Source of the DNA: Pseudomonadota bacterium
GTDB lineage: Bacteria > Pseudomonadota > Alphaproteobacteria > UBA9219 > RGZA01
Assembly (NCBI GenBank): GCA_016195205.1
Contig: JACQAB010000124.1
Coordinates: 1 to 5,717, forward strand
Direction: 5' to 3'
DNA: 5,717 bases
Each line of letters begins with the position of its first letter. The first letter of the stretch is position 1. The position numbers and the translations under genes were made by a program. The notes below the pieces were generated by a model, which was not told the DNA's origin, did no database searches, and saw only the letters and a list, made by a program, of their open reading frames with translations. Positions 1 through 5,291 of this stretch are shown here, in pieces.

Positions 1-660
1 AAGCAGCACGGTGCGCTCACGCTCGGCCTTCGAGCGGATTTCCTGTGCTTGCTGCTGGCCATTGGCGCGGAATTGGGCGGCCTGGCGTTGGCGTTCCGAC
101 CGCATGCGGGCGTAGATCGACTGGCTGGTCTCGTCAGGCAGGTCGGCGCGGCGAATGCGCACATCCACAATTTCGATGCCATAACCTTCTTCATTCGAGA
201 CTTTGGTATTCACCTCGTCGCGGATGGTGTTCATGATTTTTGCGCGTTCGGCCGACAACACATCCTGCATGGTCAGCGTGCCCAGCACCTGGCGCATGGA
301 AGAATTCACCAGGATGCTGATTTGGTCCACCGCCCGGCGTTCGTTATTCAACCGCTGGAAATAGCGCAAGGGGTCGGTGATGCGATAGCGCGCGAAAGCA
401 TCCACCAACAGGCGCTTCTGGTCGGCCAGAATGGCTTCCTGCGGCGGGGCCTCGATGGACAAGATGCGTTTGTCGAACAGTACCACGCTTTGAATAAAAG
501 GCAGTTTTACATAAAGCCCGGGGCTTTTGATGGTCCGCAAGGCTTCACGGAACTGCAGCACCAGCGCCTGTTGTTGCTGGTTGACGATGAAAAACGTGTC
601 GGTCACCGCGAACAAGGCGGCAAGGATGGCGACAACGAGAAGAATATTTTTAGATTTCAT
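1..660 (-). CDS. hflC: HflC, SPFH-domain modulator of FtsH protease (C-terminus outside window)
   Basis: HflC pairs with HflK in the inner membrane. The HflKC complex encloses FtsH and restrains its degradation of membrane and regulatory proteins. The first 220 codons are visible and the frame is open to the left edge. Residues 5-19 form a single N-terminal hydrophobic anchor (NILLVVAILAALFAV). An SPFH/band-7 domain follows: VNQQQQALVLQFRE at 26-39, SPGLYVKLPF around 46-55, DKRILS around 63-68, YRITDPLRYFQ around 92-102, and GIEIVDVRIRRADLP around 161-175, typical of HflC. The last visible stretch (RMRSERQRQAAQFRANG, then QEIRSKAERER) is the charged coiled-coil region. HflC proteins are usually near 290-310 residues, so roughly 70-90 are missing. 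The ATG has AAGG 10 nt upstream. hflK lies upstream on the same strand, so the two are probably cotranscribed despite a wide 95-nt gap. Confidence 0.96.
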   Translation of the reverse strand, partial: MKSKNILLVVAILAALFAVTDTFFIVNQQQQALVLQFREALRTIKSPGLYVKLPFIQSVVLFDKRILSIEAPPQEAILADQKRLLVDAFARYRITDPLRYFQRLNNERRAVDQISILVNSSMRQVLGTLTMQDVLSAERAKIMNTIRDEVNTKVSNEEGYGIEIVDVRIRRADLPDETSQSIYARMRSERQRQAAQFRANGQQQAQEIRSKAERERTVLL

Positions 661-755
661 TTAGCGGCAACCTTTCGGCTGGGAAAGGTGGATTTCCCTG
701 CCCTTCGGGAGGGGGGCCTGTCTCGCATGCTTAGATAGCAATGCTTTAATAATTC
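661..755 (-). promoter_or_regulatory. hflK-hflC spacer with three tandem hairpins
   Basis: This 95-nt spacer holds three separate inverted repeats. At 670-689 there is a perfect 7-bp stem (ACCTTTC/GAAAGGT) with a 6-nt loop. At 696-713 a 7-bp stem with one bulged base (G700) encloses a 3-nt loop. At 725-744 another 7-bp stem with one bulged base (A740) encloses a 5-nt loop. On the hflK-hflC transcript they occur in the order 744-725, 713-696, 689-670, and the last contains the probable hflC ribosome binding site. None is followed by a U-run on the minus strand, so they do not look like intrinsic terminators. Possible roles are mRNA processing or stability, or tuning HflC output relative to HflK. 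The structures are seen directly; the roles are inference. Confidence 0.5.
671..676 (-). promoter_or_regulatory. Probable hflC ribosome binding site, inside a hairpin stem
   Basis: Read on the minus strand this is GAAAGG, ending 10 nt before the hflC ATG at 660, and it is the only purine-rich candidate nearby. All six bases pair with CCTTTC from 683-688, so the site would be hidden if the hairpin forms. Confidence 0.5.
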
Positions 756-1868
756 TCACGGTTGGCCTCCTTCGGCAGGTGCGGCGGGTTTCTTCATCAT
801 CTCGGGCAGGGACAGATAAGGCACCGCGCCGCTTTTTGCCGCGCCGGGATCAAGAATGATTTTGTTGGCGCCGCCCAGCACGTCTTCCATGGCTTCGAAA
901 TAAAGCCGGGTGGTGGTAACGTCGCGTGCCTCGGCATAGGCTTTCTGCACGTTTTCAAAGCGGCTGGCCTCGCCCTTGGCGATGCTGACCACCTTTTCCT
1001 TATAGCCCAAGGCATCCTGCAGCATTTTGGTGGCGTCGCCCTTGGCGCGGGGAAGAATATCGTTCGCATAGGCCTGGGCCTCGTTGCGCAAGCGTTCGCC
1101 GTCGGCGCGGGCGCGCTGCACGTCGTTAAAGGCATCGACCACCGGCTGGGGCGGTGACACGTTCAACAGCTGCACCTGCATGATGGTGATGCCGCCGTGA
1201 TAATCGTCCAGCATGGTTTGGATCAGCTCGGCCGCTTCGACCTCAATCTGCGAGCGTTTTTCGGTAAGGATGGGCTGAATTTCCATTTTACCCACTACCT
1301 CACGCATGGCGCTTTCGGAAACCAGTTTTACGGTCAGCGCGGGGTTGCGGATGTTGAACAGGTAATCCACCGGGTCTTTCACCCGCCAGAATACCGAGTA
1401 ATCCATTTCCACAATGTTTTCATCGCCGGTCAGCATGCGGCTTTCGCTGGGTTCGCTGTTCTGATCCGTTTCGTTGCTGTCGGTATGGCCGCTGTCGCCG
1501 ATTTTCAGTTGGTTCACAGTGGTCACATCGGGCATTAGCACCATTTCGACAGGAGCGGGAAGGTGGTAATGCAGCCCGGGTTGCTCCACACGCACCACCC
1601 TGCCAAAGCGCAGCACGACGCCTGCCTGGTTCGGGGAGACCTGGAAAAATCCGCTGGCCAGCCAGAAAATGGCAAAAACAGTGATGGCCATGCCCCACCA
1701 GCGGCGTGGGCTGGGGTCTTTCGGACCGCCATCGCCCAGGATCCGGCGCAGCTGATCCCGCCCTTTGCGCAGCCACTCTTCCACGTCCAATTCCGCAGGT
1801 TGCGGACGGTTTGGCCTTGGATTGTTCGAGGGTCCGGCGCCCCAGGGCCCGTTGTTGTTCCAGCTCAT
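756..1868 (-). CDS. hflK: HflK, SPFH-domain modulator of FtsH protease
   Basis: HflK is the partner of HflC in the membrane complex that surrounds and modulates FtsH. The 370-residue protein appears complete. It opens with the Asn/Gly/Pro-rich cytoplasmic tail typical of HflK (MSWNNNGPWGAG). A charged segment, ELDVEEWLRKGRDQLRRIL at about 26-44, precedes one transmembrane helix at about 57-75. The SPFH domain begins VSPNQAGVVLRFGR (77-90) and includes PGLHYHLPAP (97-106) and MLTGDENIVEMDYSVFWRV (145-163). A long helical region follows (NDVQRARADGERLRNEAQAYANDILPRA, in pieces from 248 to 275), then the conserved RLYFEAMEDVLG at 321-332. A short acidic, Ser/Asn-rich stretch at 121-143 separates two SPFH strands; the segment before MLT varies in this family. 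The N-terminal motif supports the ATG at 1868, although no good ribosome binding site precedes it (the leader is CA-rich). hflC lies downstream; mrp is divergent. Confidence 0.97.
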   Translation of the reverse strand: MSWNNNGPWGAGPSNNPRPNRPQPAELDVEEWLRKGRDQLRRILGDGGPKDPSPRRWWGMAITVFAIFWLASGFFQVSPNQAGVVLRFGRVVRVEQPGLHYHLPAPVEMVLMPDVTTVNQLKIGDSGHTDSNETDQNSEPSESRMLTGDENIVEMDYSVFWRVKDPVDYLFNIRNPALTVKLVSESAMREVVGKMEIQPILTEKRSQIEVEAAELIQTMLDDYHGGITIMQVQLLNVSPPQPVVDAFNDVQRARADGERLRNEAQAYANDILPRAKGDATKMLQDALGYKEKVVSIAKGEASRFENVQKAYAEARDVTTTRLYFEAMEDVLGGANKIILDPGAAKSGAVPYLSLPEMMKKPAAPAEGGQP

Positions 1869-1899
1869 TTTGCTATATGAAGGTGTGTGTGTTTGGCTT

Positions 1900-1928
1900 T
1901 TGTAAGGACTGCTTTTAAATCATATAAT
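1900..1928 (+). promoter_or_regulatory. Sigma70-type promoter for the mrp-like gene
   Basis: A perfect -10 box, TATAAT at 1923-1928, sits 17 bp downstream of a -35-like TTGTAA at 1900-1905 (4 of 6 to consensus). Transcription would start near 1935, giving a leader of about 23 nt that contains AAGGA (1945-1949), 8 nt before the ATG at 1958. The box overlaps a minus-strand TATGAT (1924-1919) that could serve as the -10 for hflK, but no convincing -35 accompanies that one. Confidence 0.65.
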
Positions 1929-1944
1929 GACCAACGAAGCAAAG

Positions 1945-1949
1945 AAGGA
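1945..1949 (+). promoter_or_regulatory. Ribosome binding site fixing the mrp start at ATG 1958
   Basis: AAGGA lies 8 nt upstream of the ATG at 1958. A TTG codon immediately before it (1955) is in frame but is the poorer choice, because an ATG at ideal spacing follows directly. Confidence 0.75.
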
Positions 1950-1957
1950 ATTTTTTG

Positions 1958-3016
1958 ATGTTTTTTGGCAGCAAGCCCGCGAACGAGAACGATATCCGTA
2001 AGGCCCTGGAAGTGTTGCCGCATCCGCAGCGCGGCGGCAGCCTTGGCGCGCTTGCCATGATTGAAGGCGTGGTCCTGAAAAATGGCGAAGCCACTTTTGT
2101 TTTGAAACTGTTCGAGGGCGATCAGGCGTTGGTGCCGGAACTGCGCAAGCTTTCCGAAAAAGCGGTGAGCGGGCTGCCCGGAATCAAAGCCGCGCGCGCT
2201 GTTTTCACTGCCGCCAGCAAGTCCGCCGCGCCACGCAAGGCGCCCAGCGTGTTTCAAGCCAATCATCTGGGGAAAATCATCGCTGTCATGTCGGGCAAGG
2301 GCGGGGTGGGGAAGTCCACCGTCGCCGCCAATCTGGCCGTGGCGCTGGCGCAAAAAGGCCTGCGGGTGGGATTGCTGGATGCCGATATTTACGGCCCCTC
2401 GGTGCCGCGCCTGTTTGGACTGACGGAAAAGCCGCGCACTGAAAATAATAAAATGGTGCCGCTGGAAAAATTCGGCGTGCGTATCATGTCAATCGGCTTC
2501 GTGGTGGAAGAAGACACACCCATCATCTGGCGCGGCCCCGTGGTGCAAAAAGCCATCCGCCAACTGGTGGAAGACGTGGCCTGGGGCGAGCTTGACGCGC
2601 TGGTGCTGGATATGCCCCCCGGCACCGGCGATGTGCAGCTTACTTTCGTGCAATCCACGCCCATGGCCGGCGGCGTGGTGGTTTCCACCCCGCAGGATCT
2701 GGCTTTGATCGATGCCCGCAAGGCCATCGCCATGTTCCGGCAGTTGAACGTGCCGGTGCTTGGGATGATCGAGAATATGAGCGGGGATATTTTCGGCGTG
2801 GGCGGCGTGGAAGCCGAAGCAAAGCGCATCGGAGAAGAGTTCCTTGGCGCGATTCCGCTGGCGTTGCGATTAAGGGAGACTTCTGATGCCGGAACGCCCA
2901 TCGTCGCGGCTGAACCACAAAATCCGCTTTCAGAATCCTTCTGCTTGTACGCCGATAGAATCTGGAAAAAGCTTGAGGCGCCTTCATCTCCACGAAGCAT
3001 GGCCAGCCATAAATAG
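1958..3016 (+). CDS. mrp: Mrp/ApbC (NBP35-like) P-loop ATPase without the CxxC motif
   Basis: Mrp/ApbC proteins are cytosolic dimeric ATPases of the MinD/SIMIBI class that carry or deliver Fe-S clusters. The 352-residue protein has an N-terminal MIP18/DUF59-like domain (about 11-86). The deviant Walker A motif GKGGVGKST is at 113-121 in SGKGGVGKSTVAANLAVAL. DADIYGPSVPRLFG is at 141-154, WRGPVVQKAIRQL at 191-203, and the Walker B/switch motif DMPPGTGDVQLT at 218-229. STPQDLALIDARKAI is at 243-257 and GMIENMSG at 269-276. In most family members ENMS is followed by a segment containing CPHC-type CxxC before DIFG. Here ENMSGDIFGVGG reads straight through, and the only cysteine is residue 329. An ATPase of the Mrp family is therefore certain, but cluster carriage by the usual cysteines is not supported. 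In the DUF59 domain the usual acidic DPE is replaced by PHPQ (21-24). It has its own promoter and is divergent from hflK. Confidence 0.95.
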   Translation: MFFGSKPANENDIRKALEVLPHPQRGGSLGALAMIEGVVLKNGEATFVLKLFEGDQALVPELRKLSEKAVSGLPGIKAARAVFTAASKSAAPRKAPSVFQANHLGKIIAVMSGKGGVGKSTVAANLAVALAQKGLRVGLLDADIYGPSVPRLFGLTEKPRTENNKMVPLEKFGVRIMSIGFVVEEDTPIIWRGPVVQKAIRQLVEDVAWGELDALVLDMPPGTGDVQLTFVQSTPMAGGVVVSTPQDLALIDARKAIAMFRQLNVPVLGMIENMSGDIFGVGGVEAEAKRIGEEFLGAIPLALRLRETSDAGTPIVAAEPQNPLSESFCLYADRIWKKLEAPSSPRSMASHK

Positions 3017-3019
3017 CTG

Positions 3020-3050
3020 AATATGGCATATTTTGAATTATTGCCATATT
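3020..3050. promoter_or_regulatory. Probable operator of the toxin-antitoxin module (9-bp inverted repeat)
   Basis: AATATGGCA (3020-3028) and TGCCATATT (3042-3050) form a perfect 9-bp inverted repeat around a 13-nt AT-rich spacer. The half-site centres are 22 bp apart, about two helical turns, which suits two DNA-binding dimers on one face of the helix. The right half covers the -35 box of the antitoxin promoter. Type II antitoxins commonly repress their own operon through such sites. The repeat is seen directly; operator function is inference. Confidence 0.7.
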
Positions 3051-3069
3051 AGAGTTTTTATGTCATAAT
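3041..3069 (+). promoter_or_regulatory. Sigma70-type promoter of the toxin-antitoxin module
   Basis: TTGCCA (3041-3046, 5 of 6 to TTGACA) and CATAAT (3064-3069, 5 of 6 to TATAAT) are separated by exactly 17 bp. The predicted transcription start is about 3075-3077. That is at the upstream ATG (3077), so this ATG would have no leader, whereas GTG 3101 would have about 25 nt with a good ribosome binding site. Confidence 0.65.
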
Positions 3070-3088
3070 TAAGAAAATGGCTAAATTG

Positions 3089-3093
3089 AAGGA
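3089..3093 (+). promoter_or_regulatory. Ribosome binding site favouring GTG 3101 as antitoxin start
   Basis: AAGGA sits 7 nt upstream of the GTG at 3101. The upstream ATG at 3077 has only a weak AAGAAA directly against it, so this site argues for the shorter protein. Confidence 0.6.
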
Positions 3094-3100
3094 TCGATCC

Positions 3101-3394
3101 GTGTTAGAGTATCGAACAAAATTACAGGAAGGCGGCAGGGTGGTTATCCCGGCGGCCCTGCGTAAGATGCTCGGCTTAGGCGTCGGGGATAATCTTACCT
3201 TGGACATAAGGGAGGGTGAATTGCGCATCTCGTCCCAACGCATGGCGCTGGAGGCCATACGCGCGGTTGTCCGAAAACAATCGCGCCGCAAACGAAAAGG
3301 CCTAAGCATGGTGGATGCCCTGATTGCCGAACGCCGCCGCGAAGCCAAACGCGAATTGAAAGAGGCGAAGCGTGTACGCTTACGTTCTCGATAG
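3101..3394 (+). CDS. vapB: AbrB/MazE-fold (SpoVT-AbrB) antitoxin, VapB-type
   Basis: This is the antitoxin of a type II pair. It should bind DNA as a swapped-hairpin dimer and neutralise the PIN toxin encoded next. Residues from GTG 3101 (97 aa) show the AbrB domain at about 4-46: YRTKLQEGGRVVIPAALRKM at 4-23, then LGLGVGDNLTLDIREGELRI at 24-43. GRVVIPAALR is the family signature. The remainder is very basic (VRKQSRRKRKG), then a predicted helix LSMVDALIAERRREAKRELK that is the likely toxin-binding tail. Start choice: ATG 3077 would add eight residues (MAKLKDRS), but the promoter places the transcript start almost on that ATG, and AAGGA lies 7 nt before GTG 3101. A leaderless ATG start remains possible. 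The 3' end overlaps the toxin gene by 23 nt, as is common for coupled pairs. The AT-rich promoter and compact module suggest an accessory insertion between mrp and the glycosyltransferase gene. Confidence 0.88.
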   Translation: MLEYRTKLQEGGRVVIPAALRKMLGLGVGDNLTLDIREGELRISSQRMALEAIRAVVRKQSRRKRKGLSMVDALIAERRREAKRELKEAKRVRLRSR

Positions 3395-3758
3395 TTCGGC
3401 CATCCTTGCCGTTATCTACGAAGAACCAGGCGCGGCATTTGTTTCTTCCCTTCTGGAAAGATGCGCTGTTTCAAGTGTAAATGTTTGTGAGAGCATGACG
3501 CGGCTGCTGCTTGACGGGGTAGATCTTTTCAGCGCCCGAAAAAGAATCGATAAGATCGTGCAGGCAACCATTCCTTTTGACCTGTCTTTGGCGCTGGATG
3601 CCGCCAAATTATCGAGGACGACATCGTGTTTTGGGCTTTCTTTGGGGGATCGCGCCTGTCTTGCAACGGCTATGCAACGCCATGCGACAGCTATTACAAG
3701 CGACAAGGCATGGGCTAAGCTGGATATCCCATCGCTTAAGGTCAAACTGATCCGCTAA
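3372..3758 (+). CDS. vapC: PIN-domain ribonuclease toxin, VapC-type
   Basis: VapC toxins are Mg2+-dependent PIN-fold endoribonucleases that typically cut tRNA or rRNA and halt translation until bound by their antitoxin. The 128-residue protein has normal length for the family. The acidic residues of the active site are in place: D7 in VLDSSAILAVIYEEPG (5-20), E40 in NVCESMTRLL (37-46), D93 in LSLGDRACLATA (89-100), and D111 in ITSDKAW (108-114). The toxin therefore looks catalytically intact. The start is GTG 3372, with GAGG at 3362-3365, 6 nt upstream, inside the antitoxin frame. The 23-nt overlap points to translational coupling. The RNA target cannot be read from the sequence. Confidence 0.93.
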   Translation: MYAYVLDSSAILAVIYEEPGAAFVSSLLERCAVSSVNVCESMTRLLLDGVDLFSARKRIDKIVQATIPFDLSLALDAAKLSRTTSCFGLSLGDRACLATAMQRHATAITSDKAWAKLDIPSLKVKLIR

Positions 3759-3764
3759 TCGCCG

Positions 3765-5291
3765 ATGCCTCCCACCCTTACGCGCGCAAAGATCGAGCCT
3801 GTCTTGCCTTACGTTCTTCTGGCACTGGCGGCGGCGATAGCCTATTCCAACATCTACGGCAACGCGTTCCTGTTCGATGACGAATTCCTGCTGGTTAAAA
3901 ACCAATTCCTACATTCTTGGTCGCATTTAAGCGATATTTTTAATTCCAGCACCACGGCCGGCTTTGGCGGCAAAGATTCTTTTTACCGCCCTCTGCAAAT
4001 TTCCTTTTATTTCATCGTCACGCAGCTTTTTGGTTTTTCACTGCCGGTTTTTCATGGGTTGAACGTGGCGCTGCATGCCGCGAATGCGGTGCTGGTCCTC
4101 CTGTTGGCCGAAAAACTGGGCTTCAGGCGCGGCCCGGCCTTTTTCGCGGCGCTGTTATGGGCGGTGCACCCCATCCATACCGAAGCGGTGACGTATATGA
4201 GCGCCACGGCCGACCCGCTGCATGTGCTATTTGTGCTGGGCGGGCTGTTGGCGTGGGATAAATGGGATATTCGCAGGCAAATCCTGTGCGCCGGGCTGTT
4301 TATTCTGGCCCTGCTGGCCAAGGAAACGGCGATTGTGTTCCCAGCCCTGCTTCTTCTTGTTCTTTATTTCAAAAACAGAAAGGAAATCCTTCGCCATGGC
4401 GTGAAAACCCTGCCGCTGTGGCTGATCGCCGCGCTTTACCTGGTGGCCCGGGCCACTGTTTTGAATTTCAATCACGATTTTCATTTCTATAAAATCTCGA
4501 ATGTCTATACGGAAAACGTTTTGGTGCGGGTTTTCAGTTTCCTGGCCACGCTGCCCCATTATTTGCTGCTGCTTGCGACGCCCATTAACCTGCATATGGA
4601 AAGAAATTTCCCCATTTATGCGAATTTTTTCTTCGCCCCGGTTCTTTTCGGCGCGGCCATGGTTCTGGGCAGTGGATGGCTGGTGGTAAAAAGCTTTTTG
4701 AATAAAAGAGATCCGGCACGCAACGCGGTGGTGTTCGGCCTATTGTGGTTTTTTGCTGCTTATTTTCCATGCAGCGGCATCATTATTCCCGTCAACGCCA
4801 TTTTTCTTGAGCATTGGATGTATCTGCCTTCCATCGGGCTGTTTCTTGGTTTTGCGGAAGCCCTGGCCCTGTTCTTTGAGAAAAAGGAAAAGGTCAAACC
4901 AGTCGGGATAGGACTGGCCTCTGTCACCGCCTTTGTTTTTGTCATGCTCACCTGCATGCAGAATGCGGTGTGGAGCGACCCGATCGGGTTTTATAGCTAC
5001 ATCCTGCAATACGAAAAAGGGTCGGCGCGGCTGCATAATAACCTGGCCATGGCTTATGACGACGCCGGGCAAGATGACTTGGCGCTGGAGCACTACCGAC
5101 AGGCCATTGCAACCGAAGACACCTATCCACAAACGCATTACAATCTGGGGCGGTTGATGTTGGAACTGGGCAATGTGGAAAAGGCAACGGCCGAATTCAA
5201 CAGGGCATTGCAGATAGATTCTACCTTCCAGCCGGCAATGGGCATGCTGATAAAGTTGAAAGAACTGAAGGAAGAAAACAGCAAGCGTTAA
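3765..5291 (+). CDS. GT-C type membrane glycosyltransferase with C-terminal TPRs (TMTC/DUF1736-like)
   Basis: This 508-residue protein resembles bacterial relatives of the TMTC protein O-mannosyltransferases, GT-C enzymes that transfer a sugar from a lipid-linked donor on the outer face of the inner membrane. Predicted transmembrane segments lie near 12-30, 79-116, 123-134, 152-165, 172-203, 215-231, 253-275, 286-309, 321-345, 353-371 and 379-398, some containing more than one helix. Motifs: FDDE at 37-40 in the first periplasmic loop (the likely catalytic acidic pair), FYRPL at 73-77, AVHPIHTEAV at 133-142 followed by SATAD (146-150), AKETAIVFPALLLL at 185-198, and LEHWMYLPSIGLFL at 348-361. 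The C-terminus carries two TPRs, at about 421-454 (RLHNNLAMAYDDAGQDDLAL) and 455-488 (THYNLGRLMLELGNVEKA), probably binding the acceptor or a partner. The substrate is unknown. The ATG is 6 nt after the toxin stop with no visible ribosome binding site, so it may depend on upstream translation. A later start is possible. Confidence 0.85.
   Translation: MPPTLTRAKIEPVLPYVLLALAAAIAYSNIYGNAFLFDDEFLLVKNQFLHSWSHLSDIFNSSTTAGFGGKDSFYRPLQISFYFIVTQLFGFSLPVFHGLNVALHAANAVLVLLLAEKLGFRRGPAFFAALLWAVHPIHTEAVTYMSATADPLHVLFVLGGLLAWDKWDIRRQILCAGLFILALLAKETAIVFPALLLLVLYFKNRKEILRHGVKTLPLWLIAALYLVARATVLNFNHDFHFYKISNVYTENVLVRVFSFLATLPHYLLLLATPINLHMERNFPIYANFFFAPVLFGAAMVLGSGWLVVKSFLNKRDPARNAVVFGLLWFFAAYFPCSGIIIPVNAIFLEHWMYLPSIGLFLGFAEALALFFEKKEKVKPVGIGLASVTAFVFVMLTCMQNAVWSDPIGFYSYILQYEKGSARLHNNLAMAYDDAGQDDLALEHYRQAIATEDTYPQTHYNLGRLMLELGNVEKATAEFNRALQIDSTFQPAMGMLIKLKELKEENSKR

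Noticed and set aside
49..738. Long plus-strand open frame opposite hflC (229 codons)
   Set aside because: It is antisense to a clearly recognisable HflC. Its translation is His/Gln-rich and unlike any family, as expected of a shadow frame in GC-rich coding DNA.
1881..1892. GT dinucleotide run as a phase-variable repeat
   Set aside because: There are only about five units and it lies in a leader region rather than a coding frame or between promoter boxes, so slippage control is not supported.
1865..2353. Minus-strand open frame crossing the divergent promoter and the start of mrp
   Set aside because: It overlaps the conserved DUF59 and P-loop coding region of mrp on the opposite strand and shows no recognisable protein features.
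2389..3000. Minus-strand open frame inside mrp (203 codons)
   Set aside because: It is Ser/Thr/Pro-rich antisense translation of a certain gene, with no motif or ribosome binding site support.
3020..3060. The 9-bp inverted repeat plus following T-run as an intrinsic terminator for mrp
   Set aside because: The stem is AT-rich, the loop is 13 nt, and the T-run starts five bases after the stem. The overlap with a good promoter fits an operator better, though partial termination is not excluded.
4227..4595. Minus-strand open frame inside the glycosyltransferase gene
   Set aside because: It is antisense to conserved GT-C membrane segments, with a Gln/Lys-rich composition and no family resemblance.
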